Source: Tremella fuciformis
Taxonomy: Eukaryota > Basidiomycota > Tremellomycetes > Tremellales > Tremellaceae
Reading direction: 5' to 3'
Assembly (NCBI GenBank): GCA_032768795.1
Contig: CP136490.1
Span: 7,936,001-8,000,000 of the forward strand
Length of the DNA stretch: 64,000 bases
Shown here in pieces: positions 11,001 through 21,290 of this stretch. The translations under genes were made by a program, and so were the position numbers. Within the stretch, counting starts at the first letter, position 1, and every line of letters begins with the position of its first letter. Under the pieces are notes generated by a model that did not search any database, was not told the origin of the DNA, and worked only from the letters and a program-made list of their open reading frames with translations.

Positions 11001-14000
11001 GAGATGACGACCGCTCCGGGCACGGGGAAAGGCACTAAGCCTCCACAGGTGAAGAAAGGACAATCCGTTAACGACGCCATCGATGCTGATTCGCGTCCAA
11101 CCGACGCTCTCGGGGGAGACCCTCTGGATGACGAAACTGATTCAAACGAGGATGATGACCCTATCGGGGCAGCGCTGAAGAAAGCCACAGGAATGGGTCC
11201 AAACAAGGACCCCTCTTCAAAAGATGAAGACCCACCCGAGGGCGACAATCCCGAGGACGGTGGCGACGGGGATCCCATGGGACACTCCGAGAGAACTGGC
11301 GGAGGCGGGGGTTTAACGAAGCAGCAAAGAGACGCTATCAATGACGCTGAAGGGGAGGAGTCGGACTCCGATGGAGATGCTCGAGGTGATAACCTAGACG
11401 AGCTGGAGAGAAGGAAGGTAGAAGAAGTCGATAGATTGGGTCAGTTACCATTTGCGAGCAGGCATGGTAGGATCATGACTGACATGAGCAGTGAGAGACG
11501 GGTCTGCGGATGAGATTGAGCAATTCCTCAAGCAGAAGGACTCGTCTACAAAGAAGGCAGACACGGAAGACAAAAAGCAGAACACGACGACTGATATGAC
11601 AGTGGAGAAGGAGGCAGAGCATGATGGCCTCAACAAGGACGGTCAGTGATGGACGGTCGACGGTTCGGATATCCTCTGACTCACAGGCGATCAACTGCCG
11701 GATCCTGGGCCCGAGAGACCGGCGTCACGATCACCACTCGCACAAGAAACTCAAGACGATGCTTTCACCCCAACGGCACCTGCTCCTGTGCCTTCACCAT
11801 TGTTGGAGAAGCCGAGCACGGACGAGCCAACTTCAAACCCGGGCAAACTCGCCGACAAAGCACTTGCGGGATCGGAAACACCCACTCCCAGATCCTCCAA
11901 GCAGGCAGTTGTCGACGATCTCCCTTCCCCTGCGACGCCGCCTTTACAGCAGCTAGGCGCGAAGACGAAAGCTGGCATTGCAGAAGTCGCTCAAAAGCAC
12001 GATAGTGAAGTTTCCCCATCTCGAATTACCAAGACTTCCCAAGAGCAAGGCGGAGAGCCTTTCACATCTACTGAACCTGCGCCCCTTTCTTCTCCGACAA
12101 GGCAGAGTCCTGCCAAAGACGCCTTTGATGGGTCATCGATACCCTTGGATGCTGCGCCGTTGCCATCGCCAGCGGTCAAGAAGTCTGGGACGTCTGATTT
12201 TGCTCAAGCGTCGCCAGCCACAAGACGAGGTGTGAACACTGCCAGAGACCAGGACTCAGAAGCTGAGAGTGACCACTCGCCAAATTACGGGACAGATCAG
12301 CTACAAGGTAAGACCAAAGCGGATGCTACACAAGATAGCCCCAGTGACAGCCCTGACACGCCAAACTATGCCGCAGATCAGCTATTCTACAAGACAGAAG
12401 AGGACAAGGCCAGCAGAACAGCCGCCGTTGCATCGCCCATCAGCCCTGAACGCACCACAACTCAGTCTGAAGACGCGGCGACCAAACAAAAGCAAGAGCC
12501 TGCGAAGGTGACCTCGCCCCTGCCTGGGCTGTCGAAGAATGACATTTCCCGGGACAAGCCCTCGTCTGAGGACACAGACTCGATTCTCGATGCCTACACG
12601 GAGCAAGACCCGATCATCAACAACGTGTCAACTGGCAATCCAACGCTTGTGGAAAGCAAAGATCTGCACGAGCCGCAGCAGGCGGTATTCATGTCTGCTG
12701 ACGATGACAGAAGAGCAAGTACAGATTCTGGATATGGCACAAAAGTCCCGAGCCCGACCTCCCCGGCACGCAATGGGGCCTCCAAGGAAGCAGAACGAAC
12801 GGAGAAAATGCGAACACATAGTCCAGAGCCCGAGGTATCTCCATTGACACCAGCGGTTCAATCGAAGACTGTGCAATCCCCACTTACACAACAAGCGACC
12901 AATAGTCCCATCAGTGAAGTGAGCCCCGTCACGGCTTCCCCAGTGAAGCAAGAGAGCGAAGCGCCTCGAGTACAGCAGGAAGGCCTTGGACAAGTGCCTA
13001 AGCCACATGAAGTGGACGTAGATGACAGGAGGGAAAACGAAGCAGGCGCAAGTCAGTCCAACATCAGGGGCCCAAGAGAGCAGGATTCATCTGAGTCTGA
13101 TGGAGAAAGCGCGCCTGCCGTTGCGAGCCAGTCCCAAAAGACAGAGGCACAGCAGAAGAACAAGCAGATGCAAGAAGTCGACTCTGAAGAGGAGGAGGAG
13201 AAACTAGACAGGACAAAGGAAAGGGTCGATCCGCGTACGCAGCAAGCGTCCGGAAAGCCCTCCCAGGAGGGACAGAAGGAGGACAGAGAGTCTGGAGAGT
13301 CTGACGGGACAACGTCGCCTGCGAAGCAGGCAGATCAGGGCTCGCGAGAGAAGGAGCCCGAGACAGAGCGCGGCGGTGCGGAGTCAGAGGAGACTGACTC
13401 AGGTCAGTTCTCACCTCGAGATCGAAGCTCCGTTGCTGATACTTGCCAGAATCTGATTTTGAGGATCAAGACTTGTTAAACAGAGCGCAGAAAGGGAAAA
13501 ATAGTGCGTACGCAGTGATTCAGATGAATACTGCTTATAAAATAGGCCAAGCTGGCCTCATTATTCAAAAAGCTTTGAGAACGGCGGGCAACTTGACGGA
13601 AGCTCAAATCAAAGCAGTGAAAGGCGCTCGGGGGATGCTCCGCTTGAAACCCAAGCAGCTCGAAGAACCGTTCATATTGGCAAGAGCGTTCAAGATGGGC
13701 AATCCAGCGCCTGGTCCCCCGACAAACTGGGAACGAGTGTGGAGAGACGATAAAGGGATACCTGAAAACATGCGCACTGGAGGGAGAAATATTCCAGCAC
13801 AGAAGACTACTGGTCCTCGGCAGCAAGAACACGCAATGGCACATAATGGACACGGGGAGGGTCAGATGAAACACAAAGAAAAAGAGCGGCCAAAGGCAGC
13901 CGAGCAATCCGACGCAGAGACGTCCGAGGAGGAGGATGGAGGAGTCAAGGCAAGGAAAGCAGCGGAAAACGCGTCAAAGGGACGAGGCAATGACGTCGAG

Positions 14001-15086
14001 CGTCAGATTCCAAGCACTCAAGCAGCTGGAAGCTTCCTCCATCCGTGGCGCCTAATCCGGTATACCTTTTCCACCGTTAAACGTGCTCCCGTATGGTCCG
14101 CTGCCACCCTTGTCAGCACTCTGGGGTATGTCGGAGGGGCATACTTCTGGTATATTGTTCTCAATTCTTCTCAAAGCGCAACGACCACGAGTCTCGTAAA
14201 GAGAGAGGCGAGCTCGATTAGCAATGCTGCAAGCTCAGTCGCGAAGATGGGTGTCGATACTCAGCTTGCTTTCACCATTCTCAACATCTACTGCTTCTTC
14301 GGCTTGCTGCTTCTTGCTCTTATGGCGCACATGACAATGGGACATGCCGAAAACCCGGGAGGATCGCAAAGGGAATGGATCAAGCACCCTTTCCAGACGC
14401 TGTCAAAAGGTGGCCAAACGCTGGCAGGATCGGTCTCGGGTATCTTGGGCGTCGTGTTCATGCAAGCTGGGCTCAACGGCCCAATGACATTCTGGCACAA
14501 GATGGGCTGGTGGACCGCCATGCGACTCGGCCTTTTTGTACTTCAGCTAGTCCTTCTTGGCCTCAGCAACAACCAAGTCATCTCCCTCACTTACATGACC
14601 ATAACGCAAGAGCCGAATCCCCCCTTCTCAACCTGGGACGTCCAATATACCGCATCAACACTCGGCTTGGCAGCGAAGAGCCTTGACGCCCAGACTATGC
14701 TTGCTCTTGCAAGTGCTTGGCTGTTCTTCTTCATCTCGATAGGGACGTGGAGTTGGTACTCCCTCCTTCACCCTTCAGCGAAACATCAGGGCAAGCACAA
14801 GTGGTCGTTAGGCAAGGCTTTCAAGTGCGGTTGTGCCCCAGGTTGGATTGTGGAAACAGTTGGGGTGGTGCTTCTGATTGTGGTCTTCGGGTGCTTCATT
14901 GCCTTCTTCACGGAGGTCATGGCAGCTGCGTCTAAACAGGTGGGAGCAGGCTCTGGCCAAACCAGCTTCGTATTGGCAAACGGCGTGTTCTTGCTGTTTG
15001 CAGTATTGATGACTTGGGTGGGCTTTGAGCTGGACAAGTTTGGGCGATGGCTCTGGCCAAAGATGAGCGGGTCATGGTGCAAATAG
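8074..15086 (+). CDS. Giant membrane protein with Lys/Asp-rich disordered centre
   Basis: Five exons (8074-9249, 9297-11439, 11492-11641, 11687-13402, 13450-15086) join in one frame of 2273 residues. Residues about 10-35 (LQEAISILFFTGFILFLLLL) are a single membrane helix. Then follow about 1700 residues of low complexity: Arg/Glu-rich, then alternating blocks of poly-Lys and poly-Asp (10140-10700), Gly/Asn-rich, and Ser/Pro/Glu-rich. The last exon adds a conserved-looking segment and six or seven membrane helices, such as the ones around IYCFFGLLLLALMAHM and VGVVLLIVVFGCFIAFF. It may be a cell-wall, vacuole or nuclear-envelope organising protein, but I recognise no family. Two separate genes are possible in principle, but every junction keeps frame and no internal promoter or stop is seen. 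Confidence 0.7.
10140..10720 (+). repeat. Alternating poly-Lys / poly-Asp coding tracts
   Basis: Inside the giant gene, AAG/AAA runs coding 4-7 lysines alternate at least four times with GAT/GAC runs coding 5-8 aspartates, separated by Gly- or Pro-rich spacers. The pattern lies in one exon and keeps frame. It could arise by slippage, and it makes charge blocks of opposite sign within one chain. Confidence 0.85.
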
Positions 15087-15262
15087 AGATCAAATAAGAC
15101 CAACTTTATGCATCTTAGTAGCTGAAACGCCCCTTACCCCGGACTTTTGGGCGCGTGACACGAACTGGACTCCATCTTCAACTCTCCCCTTTGTCCCTTC
15201 TTTAGATCCATCAGTAGTACGATACCCAGGCGACACAGCCGACTCTTCTATACACTGGCCAC

Positions 15263-15277
15263 ATGCTTCGCATCTAA
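15263..15277 (+). promoter_or_regulatory. Possible upstream ORF (4 codons)
   Basis: An ATG followed by three sense codons and TAA ends 9 nt before the start codon of the ADF-H/PH gene. If the transcript starts upstream of it, it could lower or regulate initiation. Whether it is in the mRNA is not known from sequence. Confidence 0.3.
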
Positions 15278-15286
15278 GACAAGGCC

Positions 15287-17978
15287 ATGTCACTTGACTA
15301 CAATGATCCCGCCATCATAACGGCGTGCGAGAAGGTGCTCTCGCCGGACGACCCGACCTCATGGTGTGTGCAGCACCGGATTAACCTTTAGGCCTGTTGT
15401 TGGTGCGCCCGAAAGCTAACATGTAGGGTACTTCTGCACTACGCACCGAATGCGAGCAACGTTCTGGCTCTACTCTCTACGGGCGAGGACCCAGTCGTCC
15501 CGCAATGGCACGAGACTTTGTCGGCCAGCGAAGGCGAGGTGATTTTCGGATATGGGGAGGTGCAGAAGAAGGGGGCGGTGCTCTCATACCTGCCCGACAG
15601 CGTGGGAGGGGTGAGGCGAGGTCAGTCCATGTCAAAAGTATGGAATTGAGCTGATTGGCAGCTAGAGCAGTTGTTCATTCCAGGACGATAGCTCAACTCT
15701 TTCCCGTACATATTCTCGCGGATTGATAGCTGCCCGACTGACAGACAGGACTACACGGCTTTGTTGAGCATCTCTCATCCATCGCAAATGACCGAAGAGC
15801 TCGTCGTACAACAGCTCGGTCTCAACGCACCCAACATGCATTCGTTCACAGGCTTGCAACCCGCTTCAACTCGACCGCCCATGGATCGTGTTCTCAGCGA
15901 CGCCAGCAGTGATAAACCTCAACCTGCTGTCCCTCTGCAGACAAATGGGCATCACGGACTGGAGCCCTCCGAGTTGAGCGACGACTATACGCCACCTGAC
16001 AATGCCTTGGACCTCGACCGACAGGCTTCGTCATTCCCCTCGCCCCCGGAGAGCCTCCCTAGTCATGGCCGCAGTCCTGACCTTTCGCCACCCCCACATC
16101 CTCGCGAGGTGATCGATATCACCACCCCAACCCCGATGGTACAGCCTCCCCCTAGACCGAAACCCAGCAAGCTATCCGAACCCCCGATTCTGGCACCGCC
16201 AATCGGTAGTGAAAGCGGACAGTTATCGCAAAAGGGCATCAGCTCGGCAGACCTCTTTGGCGAGGACCGTCAGCGCAAAGCGTCTCTGACAGCCCGGCTG
16301 GGGCTGGACCGGACGTTCAGCAAGAACAAAGACGTCAGCTCGCCCCGCTCCGTGTCTTCGCCCGTGCGGTCGCCCACATCGCCGAAACAACAAGATCGCT
16401 TCGAGCAGGGACCTCCTTCCCCTTCCAGCGGGCGATTCAAGGCGTCCTCCATAGTCAAAGCTTTCCACCGCCGCAAGTCTTCCGGGTCGGCCAGTCCCAG
16501 TCTACCTCCCAGTCCTTTCGCGCACGACTTTACGCCGCCACCGCTTCCGCCGAAAGATTACCCTACCCCGCCCCGGGCCCAAGGGAGCCAGTCCGATAGT
16601 CTGCTAGCGCCAGACTTGGGCAGTCTGCACCCCATCCCTTCATCTGAGAGCATCAGTGCCCCCTCTTCGTCTCGGCATAGCCCTCAGCCGCCATATATGA
16701 GCCCCTCGCCTAGCGCCAAGGAAATCTTGACTGCGGCTCGTGAGAAGAGACTCACCGAAGAGACGGAAATACAGGAACGTTTCAGGTTGCAGCAACAGGA
16801 GATCGAGCAGCGACGCCGCTACCACTCATTGGGCAGTGGACGAGAAGCGGTTGTGGTGGACGGCATCGAAAGTGACGACGGAAGCGTCCGACTGGCATAT
16901 GACGAGAGCGAGCCAGAGGAAGAGATCACCGGGCCCGTGCATGACATGGTGCCGGCACTCGAGGTACCGCCAGAAGCATCTCTGCCGCTCACCTCCACGT
17001 TGCAGCCAGAGCCCGATCAACCGCCATTCAGCGCTGCAGAACTGTCGGCAGCAGCGGAGGCACATGCCGAGCAACAAGCTGCTCTGCGGGAAGCTGAGAA
17101 CCTTCACGCCCCAGAGCCATCCGCGGTGCCCGAAGGCGAATCGCCAATGCATGAAAGTGTGACGTCGGCCGTGCTAGCCGGTCACGACGCGTACACAGAT
17201 CTCAACGGCGCAACGGCAGGGGAGGCGACACCAACAGACCCGTCACCCAAAGAAGAGGCTCCAGTCGCGACGACAGCCATTGACAAGACGGGTGAGGAGG
17301 AGAGGGTTCGTGCTGCAGAGGCAGAGTTTGCTGCTCGAAGGGAGGTTGAGGACCGCGCACGCGCCGAAGAAGAGGCTAGAAGACAGGCAGAGCTAGCAGC
17401 CGAGGCAGAGGTGAAAGCTAAAGCGGCTGCCGAGGCGGAGGCTCGTGCGAAGGCAGCTGCCGAGGCAGAGGCCAGAGCCAAAGAGGCGGAAGAAGCAGAG
17501 GCGGCTCGTAAAGCCGCTCTGAACGATCAGCTCATTCGGGCCAAGTCTGACGGCGGTGTCATGCTGAGCGGCGTAGGTTCAACGGTTGAAACAAGAGCGC
17601 AGAGCTGATAGATTAGTGGCTTACTGTGCAAACATCGTCAAGCACTCTATGGCGCCGCAGGTGGTTTCAGCTGTTCGGGCACGAGTTGAAGTTGTGCAAA
17701 TCCGAAGGAGTAGGTATCACTGTCACTCGCACGGAGCTAGCTTACGGTCAGGATGCCAAGGCCATGACGACAATATCTTTGCATGGGGCACGGGTGTCCC
17801 AGGTGTACGAAGAGTCCCAAGTGCAAGATAGCTTCAAGATCTCGTCAAGCGGCGAAGATGTGAGTTTCGTCTCTGAAGGCATAAGTCCGATACTGACCCG
17901 CATCAGTTCTTCCTGTTCGCCGACTCGCACGAAGACAAGGATACAGTGTTGGCAGCATTGCATATCGCCACTGCATGA
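15287..17978 (+). CDS. ADF-H and PH domain protein, actin-associated
   Basis: Six exons (15287-15363, 15427-15620, 15662-15705, 15749-17572, 17617-17859, 17907-17978) give 817 residues. Residues 1-150 fit an ADF-homology domain of the coactosin/drebrin class (DDPTSWVLLHYA, then VLSYLPDSVGG and LFPDYTALLSISHP). The middle is Pro/Ser-rich with SH3-ligand-like PPxPPK motifs. A coiled coil with an A-E-A-x-x-K-A repeat follows at 17386-17510. The C-terminus is a PH domain opening with GWLTVQTSSSTLWRRRWFQL. It probably links actin filaments to membrane lipids at sites of polar growth or endocytosis. The intron at 17573-17616 was placed because it joins the conserved Gly-Trp-Leu of the PH domain. 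It converges with the cyclophilin gene 63 nt away. Confidence 0.8.
17386..17510 (+). repeat. Short-period Ala/Glu/Lys coiled-coil repeat
   Basis: About three imperfect copies of a 12-13 codon unit encode AEAEARAKA-type sequence within the ADF-H/PH gene. The unit is in frame and predicts a continuous charged helix. Confidence 0.7.
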
Positions 17979-18041
17979 CAAACGATGCGAAGGAGTTGAA
18001 CACACGGGAGATCTGTATGCATCCTGTTCAATCGAAGGACA

Positions 18042-19765
18042 CTAGTCATCCAGGTCAAGTACCATGTCGCTATCTCTCGAAGGCGATCTGGCTCTCCTGG
18101 GACTGGGCGCCTCGCGACTCGGCGAGCGAGGCGGCGACGAGCGTCTCCTCTCCCGCGCTGGACTGGCGCTTCTGCTCCTGCGCCTTTCTCGCTCATCGTT
18201 GTCCCCGTTCTTCCTGCTCTCCTTGACGAACGCCATACGGTCTTTCCGCCAGTCGTCCATATCTCCCCTGCTCTGCCGCGGCGGGAGCCTGTCCAGCTCG
18301 TCCCGCCTGCCCCCATTCCGCCTACGATCCGCCAGACCGTCCAGGTCCCGATCAAGCCTCTCCTTCTCCGTCTCACCGGGCCGAGGTCGCGCCCGATCGA
18401 ACTGCGGCCGTGCGTCCATCCCCCTCTGCCAGCGATCGGCGCGGTCTTGCGCACCAGGCTCTCTCCGACCGCGAGGCCGCACGTCGGTCGAGCGCGGGTC
18501 GTAGTTGGGCACGTTGACGTGTCTTCTGGCGCTCTCAGGGTCGAGGTAACGCATCGCCCCGCGACCTACATCCGTTAGCGTTGATCGTGGATCAAGCAAA
18601 ATTGTGGGCATACCTTTGTACACCACCCCCCCGGCATCTTTGACGCGCTGCCTCTCATCTTCGAGCTGCTTGCGCATCTCGACCAACTTTGCCAGCCTCT
18701 CTTCTTCCAGCCGCTCCTTCTCTTCCCGCTCCAGCCGCGCGTCGAGCTCTTCCTCAGTCTCTTCCCTTGGCTTGCGCGGCTTCTTGTCCGATCCCTCGCG
18801 GTTACGCCTCTTCTTCTCCTTGCGGCGTCGACTACGCTCTTCCTCGCTGTCGTGCGAGTACTCGCGTCTCCTTCGCTCCTCTTTCTCTTTCCTCCTCCGT
18901 CTTCGCCGTTCCTCTGCCGAGTCCTCTGATTCCGAGGCCGAAGCAGCCGAAGCCGAGCGCCGTCTGGCCGCAGGCGGCGGGGCAGGCGGTCGCCTCAGCT
19001 CGAGCTCGCCGCAGTGAACGATGGTCACGGGCGACAAGGGCCGATCCCGGCCGTCCGTCGGGAGTTTGCCGATAGCCTGGATGTGCTCGAAGCCATGAAT
19101 GACCTTGCCGAACACCCTGTATGTCTGAGCTGTCACCAACCTCTAGAATAGGCAGCTCACACATGCTTGCCTGTCAAGTGCGGAGACGGTGCGAGGGTGA
19201 TGAACCACTGAGAGCCGTTTGTATTCGGTCCCCTGTTGGCCATGACCAAAAGTCTGAGTTATTAGCACAATCTCTTTACGCGATGGTCAAGAGTAACACA
19301 CCCGGGCTTGTCCACTTCTGTGCCTTCCCCGTCGAGCCGTTCGTCCGCGAACATGCCGCCGTATATGCTATCGCCACCAGCACCGGTACGCTTCGTAAAG
19401 TCTCCACCTTGAATCATGAAGCCGTCAATGACCCGATGGACAATCGAGTTCTTGTAGTGCAGCGGAACGTGAGCTGTTGGCGAGACGCCTTTTTCGCCAG
19501 TGCACAGAGCGCGGAAGCTGAATGCAGGTGAGCAACGAGCACATTTTAACAGGAGGATATGGTATACTCACTTCTCTGCAGTCTTGGGCACGCTAAGAGG
19601 GTCAGCATTGACTTTGTTCAACCGGCCAGGAAACGTACACATCGCTGAACAGCTCGAACTACTCGTCAGCTCTGGCCACTTGTTGCAGACGGCAGAGCTC
19701 ACTACGACTCTTGTCGGCGCCGCCCCACCGACTGAGAAGTCCATGAATACTCTGGGAAGCACCAT
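18042..19765 (-). CDS. SR/RS-type cyclophilin, peptidyl-prolyl isomerase
   Basis: Seven exons on the minus strand (19703-19765, 19639-19658, 19572-19592, 19302-19517, 19161-19253, 18614-19116, 18042-18565) encode 479 residues. Residues 1-175 are a complete cyclophilin domain with [40 protein letters not shown] and [10 protein letters not shown], so the active-site Arg, Phe, Met, Gln and Trp are present. The rest is rich in Arg, Ser and Glu with RRSRSAS-like motifs, as in nuclear cyclophilins of spliceosomes (CypG type). The intron at 18566-18613 is 48 nt without a stop and has a CTAAC branch site; removing it restores VYKGRGAMRY. Exons 2 and 3 are only 20 and 21 nt. It shares a 168-nt divergent promoter with BMT5. 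Confidence 0.88.
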
Positions 19766-19933
19766 CCTGTCCCTCCTCTCCAGCTTGCCCAGCCAAGGAA
19801 ATAGACCAAAGCACAACGAACAAACGCAGCATCGTTCAAAGACGACTTCGACCGGCGAAATTTGCTTCCGTCGCCGATGAAAAGTCAGTCTCGAGACGTG
19901 CAACGTCCACTATTGTCCAACTCTTCGCTCAAC
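19766..19933. promoter_or_regulatory. Bidirectional promoter, cyclophilin / BMT5
   Basis: Only 168 nt separate the start codons of the two divergent genes, so both promoters and 5' leaders share this stretch. The open frames running through it from either gene lack a conserved start. Confidence 0.55.
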
Positions 19934-21060
19934 ATGGCCGGCAAGAAGCTCAAGGCCGCGCTGGCAGCACACCAATCGCATCTCGCCACCAAAGCTCGTC
20001 TCCAGCGAGCTGAAGAAGCTCAAAAGGCCAAACAACGATCGATATCCGGGAAAGCCAAGAGCCGCAAAGCCGCCTCTTCCCACTCTGCCAAGTCGGCAGG
20101 CGAAGTAGGGGCCAAGAAGAAGAAGGCAATCGTGCCGTTCGACTCCAGAGATACGATACTCTTGCTGGGCGAAGGCAACTTTTCTTTCGCCGCTTCGCTC
20201 CTTCTCCCACCGCATAATCACCCGGGGCGGCTGATCCTCGCTACGTCCTACGATGCGGAAGGGACGCTATACGAGAAGTACGCCGATGCGCGTGCGAACG
20301 TCGAGCGGCTGCGAGATGCAGGGGCAAGGGTGGAGTTCGGCGTGGACGCGGGCGATTTGGACAAGTGCAAGGCTGTAGGGAAGGGACGCTGGAGCAGAGT
20401 CATCTTTAACTTTCCCCATGCCGGTGGGTCTGGTCTCTTTTGCTTTCTTTATCGCCATCAGGCGAGAGGCTGAGGGCAGGTGCGGGGATCAACGACCAAG
20501 ACAGGAACATCCTGTCAAATCAGCATCTCCTCTTGCGCACCCTACGATCCGTCTCGTCGGTTCTCACGACAGGCCCAGCATCGGCCAGAGGTCCGTCGAG
20601 AAAGAAACGCGCTGGATCAGGCTCAGACTCCGACAACGGTCCACACGACGCCGACGAGCCCGAAGGCGTGTCAGACATCGAAGACGATTATTTGGGAGAG
20701 GTCGGAGAGGGCCTCCCGCCCAGCGCACGCACTTTCGTCGTGCCCGAACGAGAAGGCACACTGCTCGTGACGCTGCTCGACCAGCCGCCGTACACCCTTT
20801 GGGCCTTGCCTTCCCTCGCCAAGCGCCCGCCGCCTTTCTGTCCCGGCACACAGCTCCCTCAGCCGCGCTACAGGGTTGTGAGGTCTTTCGAGTTTGACCC
20901 GGGGCTGTATAAGGGGTACGAGCACCGCCGTACGATCGGCTGGAAAGACGGTGTAAGCAGGGGCGGGAACGAGGAGATTGTGGGGCGGAAGGGAAAGGCG
21001 AGGACGTGGGAGTTTGCCAGAGTCAGCCGGGTCGACGACGACAGAGCCGGCCGCGATTGA
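19934..21060 (+). CDS. BMT5: 25S rRNA (uridine-N3)-methyltransferase, Bmt5-like
   Basis: Two exons (19934-20423, 20480-21060) encode 356 residues. After a basic N-terminus (MAGKKLKAALAAHQSH) comes LLLGEGNFSFAASLLL, the signature of this family, then LATSYDAEGTLYEKY and VIFNFPHAG. The second exon starts AGINDQDRNILSNQ, also conserved. Bmt5 methylates one uridine of the large-subunit rRNA in the nucleolus with S-adenosylmethionine. An acidic insert (DEPEGVSDIEDDY) lies in the second half. An in-frame ATG at 19877 exists, but the chosen start fits the family's short basic N-terminus better. Confidence 0.88.
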
Positions 21061-21290
21061 TGTTGTACATTTAGTCACCCGAGCCAGCTCTGTGCATTGT
21101 TGTGTCACATTATACGACAAGGTAGCCTATGGCCCCATACATTCTTCTTCTCCGCTTCACCTTCTTACGCGTGGGTCACTATAGTAATGAACAGCTTATG
21201 GAACAAAACAGGCACACTCTGACATCTATGTCACGAAAGCTTTGGACAGGAGTGAAGTGTCGCAAGCGATATTGGCTCAGACATGGGTGC

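Noticed and set aside
13476..13907. 143-codon minus-strand frame
   Set aside because: Antisense to the last exon of the giant gene, which continues the spliced frame.
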